Assembly (NCBI GenBank): GCA_041164825.1
Contig: JBEAOO010000292.1
Location: forward strand, 1 to 11,728
Length of the DNA stretch: 11,728 nucleotides
Reading direction: 5' to 3'
DNA from: JBEAOO01 sp041164825
GTDB lineage: Bacteria > Pseudomonadota > Gammaproteobacteria > Burkholderiales > Burkholderiaceae_C
In this document: one piece after another, positions 1 through 6,671 of the stretch
Layout: each line of letters starts with the position of its first letter
How positions within the stretch are numbered: the first letter of the stretch is position 1
The notes under the pieces: generated by a model
Database searches by the model: none
What the model saw: only the letters and a program-made list of their open reading frames with translations
Told to the model about the DNA's origin: nothing
Made by a program: the position numbers and the translations under genes

Positions 1-858
1 TACCAGCCGCACGATGACGTGCGCCACATCGACTGGAACGTGACCGCCCGGCTGCAAACCCCGCACGTGCGCCAGTTCAACGAAGACCGCGACCTGTGCA
101 GCTGGCTGTTGATCGATCTGAGTGCGAGCATGGACTTCGGCTCGGGTGCGCGCAGCAAACGCCAGCTGGCGCGTGAGTTGGTGGGCGCCCTGGGCAGCCT
201 GCTCACGCGCCACGGCAACCGTGTGGGCGCGGTGATTTACGGCCAAGGCGCCACGCGCGTATTGCCGGCGCAAAGCGGGCGCAGCCAAGTGCTGCAGCTG
301 CTGCACGCGATGGCGCCGCCCAGCGCTGCAGCAACCGCTCAAGCGACCGACTTGGCCGACTTGCTGCGCGTGGCCGGCGGCGTGTTGCGGCGCCGCGCGG
401 CCGTGCTCCTCATCTCCGATTTCGTCAGCGCGCCGGGCTGGGCACGCCGCCTGGGCCCGCTGGCGCTGCGCCACGACGTGACCGCGGTGCGCCTGCTCGA
501 CCCGCTGGAGATGGCCCTGCCCAACCTCGGCGGCCTGCCGATGCGCGACGCCGAAACCGGCGAAACGCTGTGGGTCGACACCGGCAGCGCGGGCTTTCGG
601 GCGCGGTATGCGGCGGCGGCTGAGCGGCACGAGAACGCCTTGCGCGCCGCGCTCGCCCACGCCGGCGTCGACACGCTGGAGCTCAGCACCGACGACGACC
701 TGCTGCGCGCCCTGCTGCGCGCGGCCGAATTGCGCCGCCAGCGCAGCCGCTGCAACAGCGCCACGCCGCGCGGGCCCAGCCGCGCGCTGCCCGCCCCGCA
801 CGCGGCCGCGGCGTTCGCCAGCGCGGCCGCCACCACCTTGCCGGCCCCCGCACCATGA
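1..858 (+). CDS. DUF58 domain protein, 5' end cut off by the window edge
   Basis: The reading frame is open from base 1, so the N-terminal part lies outside the window; the GTG at 19 is an internal codon. The first visible residues contain the DUF58 signature DDVRHIDWNVTAR. About 25 residues later comes an LLIDLSASM segment, whose D-x-S-x-S (visible residues 39-43) is the metal-ion-dependent adhesion site of a von Willebrand A-like fold. A hydrophobic AVLLISDF strand near residue 133 fits the same fold. DUF58 proteins are usually encoded after a MoxR AAA+ ATPase and beside BatA-type VWA proteins. They are thought to act with them in envelope-stress or complex-maturation functions, but no exact reaction is known. 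The gene overlaps the next one by ATGA (855-858), so translation is probably coupled. The last ~40 residues form a low-complexity Ala/Pro/Arg tail outside the domain. The family call is secure; the cellular role is not. Confidence 0.93.
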   Translation, partial: YQPHDDVRHIDWNVTARLQTPHVRQFNEDRDLCSWLLIDLSASMDFGSGARSKRQLARELVGALGSLLTRHGNRVGAVIYGQGATRVLPAQSGRSQVLQLLHAMAPPSAAATAQATDLADLLRVAGGVLRRRAAVLLISDFVSAPGWARRLGPLALRHDVTAVRLLDPLEMALPNLGGLPMRDAETGETLWVDTGSAGFRARYAAAAERHENALRAALAHAGVDTLELSTDDDLLRALLRAAELRRQRSRCNSATPRGPSRALPAPHAAAAFASAAATTLPAPAP

Positions 859-1931
859 CCGTCGACGACGCCGTGTTGGCCCTCTCCACCTGGCTGCCCC
901 AGGTGGGCTTTTTGTGGCCCGAGCTGCTCTGGGCACTGGCCGTGTTGCCCCTGCTGGTGCTGCTGTATGCGTGGCTGATGCGCCGCCGCAAGCGCGTGAG
1001 CCTGCCCTTTGCGCAGATGGCCCTGGTGAAAGAAGCGATGGGCAAGCGCAGCGGCTGGCGTCGCCATGTGCCGCCCTTCTTGCTGTGGCTGGCGCTGGCT
1101 GCGCTGTTGCTGGCCGCCGCACGCCCCACGGCCGTGATCACCCTGCCCTCGGTGCAGCGCACCATCATCTTGGCCATGGACGTGTCGGGCAGCATGCGCG
1201 CCACCGATGTGCTGCCCAACCGCCTGGTGGCCTCGCAAAACGCGGCACGCGCTTTTGTGACGGCGCTGCCGCGCAATGTGCGCGTGGGCGTGGTGAGTTT
1301 TGCCGGCACCGCCGCCCTGGTGCAGCCGCCCACGCTCAGCCGCGACGACGTGCTGGCCGCGATTGATCGCTTCCAGATGCAGCGCGGCACCGCCATCGGC
1401 AGCGGCGTGGTGCTGTCGCTGGCGGCGCTTTTCCCCACCGCCGGCATCGACCTCTCGCAAATCACCGGAGAGCGCAACATGCCAGTGGTGGAAGGCGCGG
1501 CCAAGCCGCCCGAGTTCACACCCGTGGCGCCCGGCAGTTATGGCTCGGGCGCCATCATCTTGCTCACCGATGGCCAGCGCACCACCGGCCCCGACCCGAT
1601 GGACGCAGCCAAGATGGCGGCCGACCGCGGCGTGCGCGTCTACACCGTGGGCATTGGCACCAAAGACGGCGAAACCATCGGTTTCGAGGGCTGGTCGATG
1701 CGTGTGCGCTTGGACGAACCCACGCTGCAAGCGATCGCCCGCGACACCCGCGCCGACTACTTTTATGCCGGCAACGCGGCCGACCTGAAACAGGTCTACG
1801 AGCGCCTGAGCAACCGCCTGGTGGTGGAGAAAAAAGAAACCGAAGTCAGCGCCGTGCTGGCTGCCCTGGCCGCGCTGCTGGTGCTGCTGGGCGCGGGCTT
1901 GTCGGTGGCGTGGTTTGGGCGGGTGGTGTGA
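855..1931 (+). CDS. Membrane-anchored VWA domain protein, BatA-like
   Basis: This 358-residue protein has the Aerotolerance/BatA layout. There are two N-terminal membrane segments (about residues 22-41 and 75-91) with a basic RRRKR stretch between them. A von Willebrand A domain follows (about 103-320), and a C-terminal membrane helix spans about 331-352. The complete MIDAS is visible: DVSGS at 109-113, a threonine at 179 (RGTAIG) and an aspartate at 239 (LLTDG). The VWA domain should face the periplasm and bind divalent metal. The start overlaps the DUF58 stop (ATGA) and has no Shine-Dalgarno of its own, so translation is likely coupled. No BatB, BatC (TPR) or BatD gene follows; the next gene converges. 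The short DUF4381 gene often found between DUF58 and BatA is also absent here. BatA-like proteins have been linked to oxygen or envelope stress tolerance in other bacteria; the role here is inferred. Confidence 0.92.
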   Translation: MTVDDAVLALSTWLPQVGFLWPELLWALAVLPLLVLLYAWLMRRRKRVSLPFAQMALVKEAMGKRSGWRRHVPPFLLWLALAALLLAAARPTAVITLPSVQRTIILAMDVSGSMRATDVLPNRLVASQNAARAFVTALPRNVRVGVVSFAGTAALVQPPTLSRDDVLAAIDRFQMQRGTAIGSGVVLSLAALFPTAGIDLSQITGERNMPVVEGAAKPPEFTPVAPGSYGSGAIILLTDGQRTTGPDPMDAAKMAADRGVRVYTVGIGTKDGETIGFEGWSMRVRLDEPTLQAIARDTRADYFYAGNAADLKQVYERLSNRLVVEKKETEVSAVLAALAALLVLLGAGLSVAWFGRVV

Positions 1932-1936
1932 GCGCC

Positions 1937-1951
1937 TCAGGCCGAGCCTGA
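1937..1951. terminator. Small hairpin at a convergent gene junction
   Basis: TCAGGC-CGA-GCCTGA gives a perfect 6-bp stem with a 3-nt loop, starting 5 bp after the VWA stop and including the stop codon of the opposing tautomerase gene. There is no T-run on either side, so it is not a classic intrinsic terminator. It could still mark transcript ends or act with Rho. Low confidence. Confidence 0.3.
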
Positions 1952-2158
1952 AAGACGCCGCGCCCGGATCACCGACACCGGCTCACCGCCCTCGCCCCAG
2001 TTGTCGGCGTCCACCTCGTCGATGATGACGGTGACGCTTTCGCGGCGCTTGTGCAGCACCCGCTCCATCAACTCGGTGATGCCGGCCATGAGTTCGGCTT
2101 TTTGCGCGGCAGAGGTGGGCACCTCGCGGCGGGCCAGGCGGATGGTGACAAGTGGCAT
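1937..2158 (-). CDS. 4-oxalocrotonate tautomerase family protein
   Basis: This 73-residue protein has the usual length of the small tautomerase family. Met removal would expose Pro-1 (PLVTIRLARR), the catalytic general base in this family. The second beta strand and hairpin (SVTVIIDEVDADNW, then GEGGE) also match. The position of 4-OT Arg-39 (SVRVII in the Pseudomonas enzyme) is threonine here, the Phe-50 position is tryptophan, and about three residues are inserted after the first strand. It therefore probably does not act on 4-oxalocrotonate itself but on another enol or unsaturated acid, which I cannot name. GAGGA (complement of 2166-2170) lies 7 nt before the ATG and supports the start. 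It is the last gene of a minus-strand cluster with the Rid and AEC genes, 60 bp after the Rid stop. Confidence 0.9.
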   Translation of the reverse strand: MPLVTIRLARREVPTSAAQKAELMAGITELMERVLHKRRESVTVIIDEVDADNWGEGGEPVSVIRARRLSGSA

Positions 2159-2218
2159 GCGGGGATCCTCGCACTCAAGGGGTTGGGCAAGCAGGGCGGC
2201 CGGGCCAGACGCGTGCGA

Positions 2219-2704
2219 TCAGGCGGTGGCGACCGACGCGCGCGCAAGCAGATCAATTTCGACCGTCGCACTTTTGGGCAATTGCAGCACGCCGACAGAC
2301 GTGCGCGCATGAGCGCCAGCCTCGCGGCCCAGCACCCGAAAAAGCAATGCTGAGGCGGCATCGGCCACCTCGCTCTGCTGCGTGAAGTCGGGCGCCGAGC
2401 GCACATACACCGTGATGCGAGGCACACCGTCCACAGCGTCGAGCGACCCCAGCGCGCGCTGCAACAACGCCAGGGCACGCATCACCGCGATTCGTGCACC
2501 GACCTGAGCCTGCGCCAAGCTCACGTCCGCGCCCGCTGCGCCGGTCACCATCACCACATCGCCCACGCGCGGAATCTGGCCACTCACATGCACGTGATGG
2601 CCGTCGCGCACACAAGGCACGTAGTTGCCTCCGATCTTGATCTCACCGTCAAACCGGTGGCCCAGGGCCTCGGCTTCGGCCGCAAACAGTTCATCTCGTG
2701 TCAT
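2219..2704 (-). CDS. Rid (YjgF/YER057c/UK114) family protein
   Basis: This is a 161-residue Rid-superfamily protein. Typical motifs are VHVSGQIP (about 38-45), GADVSLAQAQVGARIAVMRAL (58-78, the long helix), RITVYV near 96-101, and ARTSVGVLQLPKSATVEID at 133-151. Arg-134 and Glu-149 have the same spacing as Arg-105 and Glu-120 of E. coli RidA, which bind substrate carboxylate and water. Imine deaminase activity is therefore possible. The longer N-terminus and the ARTSVGV...LP pattern suggest the 'UK114-like' subgroup of about 155 residues rather than RidA itself. An upstream in-frame ATG at 2752 exists, but the AGGAGG ten bases before 2704 clearly favours the shorter start. It lies 44 bp after the AEC transporter stop and is probably co-transcribed with it. 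The native substrate is unknown. Confidence 0.9.
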   Translation of the reverse strand: MTRDELFAAEAEALGHRFDGEIKIGGNYVPCVRDGHHVHVSGQIPRVGDVVMVTGAAGADVSLAQAQVGARIAVMRALALLQRALGSLDAVDGVPRITVYVRSAPDFTQQSEVADAASALLFRVLGREAGAHARTSVGVLQLPKSATVEIDLLARASVATA

Positions 2705-2714
2705 GGCAAACAAA

Positions 2715-2720
2715 CCTCCT
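2715..2720 (-). promoter_or_regulatory. Strong Shine-Dalgarno for the Rid gene
   Basis: The minus strand reads AGGAGG here, the best ribosome binding site in the window, with a 10-nt spacer to the ATG at 2704. It decides between this start and the upstream in-frame ATG at 2752. Confidence 0.75.
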
Positions 2721-2748
2721 CGGACCGTCGATCCCACACAGTGACGTC

Positions 2749-3627
2749 TCACCCCGGCAAGGCCAGCGCCAAGGCCAGCGGCATCGACACCAGCGCGGCC
2801 AGGTTGCCGATAAGCACCATCGAGGCCACCTTCTCGGGCTCTTGGCGGTAGCGCTCGGCGAACATGAAGTTGAGCACGGCCGGCGGCAGCGCGCCAAACA
2901 CCAGCAGCAGCGCGCGTTCGCGCTCGGGCAGGTCACACAGTTGCAGCAGCAACCACGCCAGCGCCATGCCCGCCACGGGGCGCAACACGGCGCCCAACAC
3001 GCCAAAACCCACGGCGGAAATCTGCGCGGTGGCCAGGCGAACGCCCAGCGCAAACAGCATCAGCTGCACCGCAATGTCGCCCACCATCTTGATGGCCAAC
3101 CACAGCGGCGGCCACACCGTGACGCCGCCCAAGCTCACCGCCAAGCCCGCCAGCACGGCCAGGACCGAGGGCGTCATCCACACGGTGGCGAGCTTGGCGT
3201 GGTGGTCCATCAGCCAGATGCCGAACGAGAAATGCAGCGTGTTGGCCACCGCAAACATCACCACCATCGGCGCCAGCGCCTCGTGGCCGAAGGCCAGCAC
3301 GGCCAGCGGCAGACCGAGGTTGCCGCAGTTGTTGAACATCATTGGCGGCACCAGCGTTTTGGGTGCGATGCCGAAGGCGCGGGCCACCAGCCAGCCCACC
3401 GCCCCGCTGCCGGCCATCAACAAGAACGTGGCCACGGCCAATGGCGCATAAGCGCGCAGGTCCACGTCCTTGGCGGCGAGCGCGGCAAAGATCAAGGCGG
3501 GGGTGAACACCCCCATGTTGAGCTGGTTGGCTTGGCTGAGGTCAGGCCGCTGGCGCCGCGCCACCACAAAGCCCAAGGCCGTGATGGCGAACAGCGGGAA
3601 CAAGATGGAAACGATGCGCAGCAGCAT
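2749..3627 (-). CDS. AEC (auxin efflux carrier) family transporter
   Basis: This 292-residue, very hydrophobic inner-membrane protein has about ten predicted helices, the usual size for bacterial AEC members. The family motif NNCGNLGLPLA lies at 99-109 (N-x-G-N-x-G-x-P in the broken helix). A second conserved block, FGALPPAVLNFMFAERY, is at 244-260. Bacterial AEC proteins are secondary carriers, with malate, malonate and other carboxylates known for some members. 'Auxin' reflects plant homologs and should not be taken as the substrate. The ATG at 3627 is preceded by GAGGG (complement of 3638-3642) at 10 nt, which overlaps the stop of the preceding membrane ORF, so translation is likely coupled. 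An open extension to 3774 is an arginine-rich shadow. The Rid and tautomerase genes downstream suggest the cargo may be a metabolite handled by those enzymes; this is inference. Confidence 0.93.
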   Translation of the reverse strand: MLLRIVSILFPLFAITALGFVVARRQRPDLSQANQLNMGVFTPALIFAALAAKDVDLRAYAPLAVATFLLMAGSGAVGWLVARAFGIAPKTLVPPMMFNNCGNLGLPLAVLAFGHEALAPMVVMFAVANTLHFSFGIWLMDHHAKLATVWMTPSVLAVLAGLAVSLGGVTVWPPLWLAIKMVGDIAVQLMLFALGVRLATAQISAVGFGVLGAVLRPVAGMALAWLLLQLCDLPERERALLLVFGALPPAVLNFMFAERYRQEPEKVASMVLIGNLAALVSMPLALALALPG

Positions 3628-3640
3628 GGTGCTCAAGCCC

Positions 3641-3952
3641 TCACTGCGGCGAAGCCGACGTTGCCGCGGCCGGCGCCGGCGTGCGGTGCCAGACCCCGCC
3701 CAAGGTGTGCGCTTCGGGCGCGCACAGCTGCAAGGCCGCACCCACCGCCGCCAGGAACACCGCCACGGCGACAAACGGCCACACCGTGCGACGCAGCGCC
3801 GTCTGCACCCAGTGATGTGGCTGGCCCAGCGCGTCGCGGCGCAGGTGGCGGTAGAGCGTGTAGCTCAGCGCACCGTCGAGCAGCAGCTCCGCCAGCAGCG
3901 AGGGCGCCAGCCACACCACGTACACCGACGCCAGCAGCCCCAGCGCCACCAT
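3641..3952 (-). CDS. Small membrane protein, probably the C-terminal remnant of a larger gene
   Basis: From the ATG at 3952 this encodes 103 residues with two likely membrane segments: VALGLLASVYVVWLAPSLLA (2-21) and TVWPFVAVAVFLAAVGAALQ (about 54-73). A polar LYRHLRRDALGQPHHW segment lies between them, and an Ala/Pro/Thr tail follows. Codon use is convincingly coding, with G or C in nearly every third position. From memory, this block resembles the C-terminus of longer (about 200-300 residue) membrane proteins of unknown function in related bacteria. Upstream, the frame stays open to 4072 with a TTG at 4024, but the extra residues (SCPRHRSCPAAAPCPAAPP) look non-native and derive from a local repeat. 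No Shine-Dalgarno precedes either start. It ends 13 bp before the AEC gene, whose Shine-Dalgarno overlaps its stop. It may be a pseudogene fragment or a translated short protein. Function unknown. Confidence 0.55.
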   Translation of the reverse strand: MVALGLLASVYVVWLAPSLLAELLLDGALSYTLYRHLRRDALGQPHHWVQTALRRTVWPFVAVAVFLAAVGAALQLCAPEAHTLGGVWHRTPAPAAATSASPQ

Positions 3953-3971
3953 CGGCGCCGAGGGCGGCGCT

Positions 3972-4003
3972 GCGGGACAGGGAGCGGCGGCGGGACAGGA
4001 GCG
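3972..4003. repeat. Imperfect tandem repeat at the 5' edge of the truncated membrane gene
   Basis: GCGGGACAGGGAGCG (3972-3986) recurs as GCGGGACAGGAGCG (3990-4003) with an 18-bp period, differing by one deleted G. It lies where recognisable coding signal of the minus-strand membrane protein ends, so slippage or recombination here could explain the lost N-terminus. Confidence 0.6.
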
Positions 4004-4024
4004 ATGGCGCGGGCATGAAGACAA

Positions 4025-4193
4025 GAGGCGATGAACGGCGGCCCCCGAAGCATCGCACGGACAACGCCCACCTCAGCCCAACCCCCGGCCATCAGCGCGC
4101 CCGCGGCCACGCCACGGAACTTCAGTCGCCCCACGACCTCTGAAGCAGCAGCACCGCCCCACAAGGCATTCACCTCAGAAAGGTTCGCCTGCC
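4025..4193. other. Divergent gap before the signal peptidase gene
   Basis: No convincing gene is seen in these ~170 bp. A minus-strand frame is open through it (from 4242) but has poor codon bias and no recognisable motif. GAAAGG at 4178-4183, ten bases before the ATG at 4194, is a reasonable Shine-Dalgarno for the signal peptidase gene. I see no clear -35/-10 pair. Confidence 0.5.
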
Positions 4194-4934
4194 ATGACGC
4201 ACCGTTCATCACCGCGCCTCGCGGCAGCCCCCAGCCTCGCACAGCGCCTGCGCCACGCCCTGAAAGCCCAGCGCGGCTTCATCGTTTTCATGCTCTGCCT
4301 GGGTGTGTTTCGCACCGCCGTGGCGGACTGGAACCCGATTCCATCGGGCTCGATGCGGCCGACGTTGCTGGAAGGCGACGTGGTGTTCGTCAACCGCCTG
4401 GCCTATGACCTGAAGCTGCCGCTGACCGATGTGGTGCTGGCAACGCTGGGCGAGCCGCATCGGGGCGATGTGGTGACCTTCAGTTCACCGGCCGATGGCA
4501 AGCGGCTGATCAAGCGCATCGTGGCCCTGCCGGGTGACCGGGTGGCGATGCACGATGAGCGGCTGGTCATCAATGGTGAAACAGCGGTGTACGACACGCC
4601 GCAGGCCGTATTGGAACCCACGGGCGCGGTCACCCCTGCCCTGCGCGATGGGGTGCGCATGACCGAGCGGGTGGCGGGCCACACGCGGCGCGTGCAGTGG
4701 TTGCCCGAGGTGCCGGCGCGGCGCGATTTTGCCGAGGTCACCGTGCCCGCGGGTCAATGGCTGGTGCTGGGCGACAACCGCGACGACAGCGCGGATTCGC
4801 GCTACATCGGGTTCATTCCGCGCGAGAAGTTGATTGGCCGCGCCGAACGGGTGCTGGTGTCGCTGGACTACCGCGAACACATCGGCCCGCGCTGGTCGCG
4901 CTGGGGCGCGTCCTTGTCTGAGCTGGGGCAGTGA
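4194..4934 (+). CDS. lepB: Type I signal peptidase (LepB/S26A family)
   Basis: This enzyme cleaves signal peptides from exported preproteins on the outer face of the inner membrane. The 246-residue protein has the family boxes in order. One N-terminal membrane segment lies at about residues 28-44. Box B, PSGSMRPTLLEGDVV (50-64), carries the nucleophile Ser-53. Box D, KRIVALPGDRV (107-117), carries the general base Lys-107. Box E, GDNRDDSADSRYIGF (193-207), follows. Canonical LepB of E. coli is 324 residues with two N-terminal membrane helices; this one has a single helix and a short periplasmic insert. It is not next to lepA or rnc, the usual place for the main lepB in this group, so it may be a second, accessory signal peptidase. 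The gene stands alone and converges on the phosphopantetheinyl transferase gene with 6 bp between stops. The symbol denotes the family; orthology to the main lepB is uncertain. Confidence 0.93.
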   Translation: MTHRSSPRLAAAPSLAQRLRHALKAQRGFIVFMLCLGVFRTAVADWNPIPSGSMRPTLLEGDVVFVNRLAYDLKLPLTDVVLATLGEPHRGDVVTFSSPADGKRLIKRIVALPGDRVAMHDERLVINGETAVYDTPQAVLEPTGAVTPALRDGVRMTERVAGHTRRVQWLPEVPARRDFAEVTVPAGQWLVLGDNRDDSADSRYIGFIPREKLIGRAERVLVSLDYREHIGPRWSRWGASLSELGQ

Positions 4935-4939
4935 TCGGT

Positions 4940-4958
4940 CTCAGCGAACGGTGCTGAG
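4940..4958. terminator. Small hairpin at the second convergent junction
   Basis: CTCAGC-GAACGGT-GCTGAG forms a perfect 6-bp stem with a 7-nt loop. It starts 5 bp past the signal peptidase stop and includes the stop codon of the opposing transferase gene. No T-run follows in either direction. It is comparable to the hairpin at 1937-1951, so it may serve as a compact 3'-end structure, but this is weak evidence. Confidence 0.3.
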
Positions 4959-5852
4959 CAGACGCAGCGGGTGGGCCGCCTCATCGGCACCCGCCACCGG
5001 ATCAAAGCCCCGCGCGGGTGCGCCCTGCCAGACCTGCAAGCGCGGGGTGGCGGACTCCAACGCCGAGATGGCGGGCCCAGCGGATGACGCGGTCAAGGAG
5101 GTCACCGTGCGATCGCGCCGCAGGGCCACGGCCAGCAAATGATCGGGCCAGGCGGGAAGCTCAGGTGCCCACACGGTCCAGTCGTGACGTGCGTCGTCGG
5201 CCCAGGCGGGGCCGAGGCTGAGCTGCAGCGCTGGCTCCGATGTGGCTGGGCTGGCAGCGTCGACAGAGGGCCACAGGGTGAGCTCGGTGAGCGGCAAGCT
5301 CAAGCCCTCGCCGCGCGCCTTGGCCCAGGCTTCTTTGAGGGTCCATATGCGCAGCGCCAACCTGTGGCGCTGGGCGGGCGGCGTGCGCTGCAATCCGGCC
5401 CATTCGGTGGCCGACAAGGCCAACTCGGCCCAGCCCATGACCTCGTCGCCGCGCTCCACCGCTTGGCCGACCTGCGCGGGCAAGCGCTCGGCATCCACGC
5501 CCACTTCCACGCCGCTGCCGGGCGCACACACGGCCAGCGCAATCAGGCCTTCGGTGTGGGTCACGTTGAAGTGCGGCGCGGCAGCACGTGGCAGCGGGCC
5601 GCTGACCTGCGGCTTGCCCCAAGCGCCGGTGGCAAAGGCCCAGTCTTGCGGTCGCACGGTGGGCTGGCGTTGGCTCAAGGCCCAGCGCAGCAGCGCCCGC
5701 GTGACGGTGGCTTGCCAGCGGTGGTGCGCGTGGGCGAAGGCGGCACACGCGGCGCGCTCTGGCGCACTCAACCAGGCCTCATAAACGGGCCGCAGCTCAG
5801 ACTGGTTCAGCGCGTCGTCGCGCACCAGCCAGAGTTGCACGTCGGCGGGCAT
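4941..5852 (-). CDS. 4'-phosphopantetheinyl transferase superfamily protein (Sfp type)
   Basis: Enzymes of this family move the phosphopantetheine arm from coenzyme A onto a conserved serine of acyl or peptidyl carrier proteins. Numbered from the ATG at 5852 (303 residues), the key motifs are present. HFNVTHTEGLIALAV at about 94-108 is the fN-(S/T)-H motif. GVDAER has metal-binding Asp-120 and Glu-122. IWTLKEAWAKARGEGL has Trp-170, Lys-173 and Glu-174, the third metal ligand. The two-subdomain layout matches Sfp rather than the short AcpS. About 70-80 residues follow the usual end of the family, poorly conserved in appearance and rich in Ala/Pro/Arg. A GTG at 5858, two codons upstream, is an alternative start. 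The gene starts 7-13 nt after the lolD stop without a clear Shine-Dalgarno, so it is probably the last gene of the lol operon. No carrier protein or polyketide/peptide synthase gene is in the window. Confidence 0.9.
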   Translation of the reverse strand: MPADVQLWLVRDDALNQSELRPVYEAWLSAPERAACAAFAHAHHRWQATVTRALLRWALSQRQPTVRPQDWAFATGAWGKPQVSGPLPRAAAPHFNVTHTEGLIALAVCAPGSGVEVGVDAERLPAQVGQAVERGDEVMGWAELALSATEWAGLQRTPPAQRHRLALRIWTLKEAWAKARGEGLSLPLTELTLWPSVDAASPATSEPALQLSLGPAWADDARHDWTVWAPELPAWPDHLLAVALRRDRTVTSLTASSAGPAISALESATPRLQVWQGAPARGFDPVAGADEAAHPLRLLSTVR

Positions 5853-5865
5853 CGTCACACCGACT

Positions 5866-6540
<675 letters not shown>

Positions 6541-6671
6541 GTGCCCCCCGTTGCCACCAGCGCCCAGTCGCACCAGGCAGGCTCAGCGGAGGCTGCAGAA
6601 CTGGCTTGGCCGGGCGGCAGGCGGCGCCTCCCTGGGGGGGAGCGCCGAAGGCGCTTCGGGGGGGGGTGAGA
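6541..6671. other. lolC/E-lolD intergenic gap
   Basis: A 131-bp spacer between two genes that must be made in balance. It contains the palindromic G-tract element listed separately and a G-rich stretch (GGGGGG on the minus strand) just before the lolD ATG, which could act as a poor Shine-Dalgarno. I see no ORF. Confidence 0.5.
6616..6666. repeat. Palindromic G-tract-flanked intergenic element (REP-like candidate)
   Basis: Two adjacent dyads are visible: AGGC-GGC-GCCT (6620-6630) and AGCGCC-GAA-GGCGCT (6641-6655, a perfect 6-bp stem with a 3-nt loop). The second is bracketed by runs of 7 G (6634-6640) and 9 G (6658-6666). I recall similar sequences with GCGCCGAAGGCGCTTC flanked by G-runs scattered between genes in Comamonadaceae genomes, so this may be one copy of a dispersed element. 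Only one copy is in this window, so the repeat status is inference. In the mRNA it would form a hairpin between lolC/E and lolD, where it could stabilise the upstream message or attenuate the downstream one. Confidence 0.5.

Noticed and set aside
339..1730. Minus-strand open frame of 463 codons opposite DUF58/BatA
   Set aside because: No domain and low-complexity composition; the plus strand has both MIDAS motifs and strong coding signal.
2698..4143. Plus-strand open frame of 481 codons across the AEC, Rid and membrane-remnant genes
   Set aside because: Composition is typical of a shadow (His, Gln, Arg, Pro runs), it crosses several genes, and the opposite strand encodes clear families.
3865..4242. 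Minus-strand frame of 125 codons as the missing N-terminus of the membrane remnant, joined by a frameshift
   Set aside because: Codon bias is poor, it contains no membrane segments or familiar motif, and its 3' half is a shadow of the remnant.
6634..6666. G-quadruplex in the lolC/E-lolD gap
   Set aside because: Only two long G-runs are present, separated by a 17-nt palindrome; four adjacent G-tracts with short loops are not seen.
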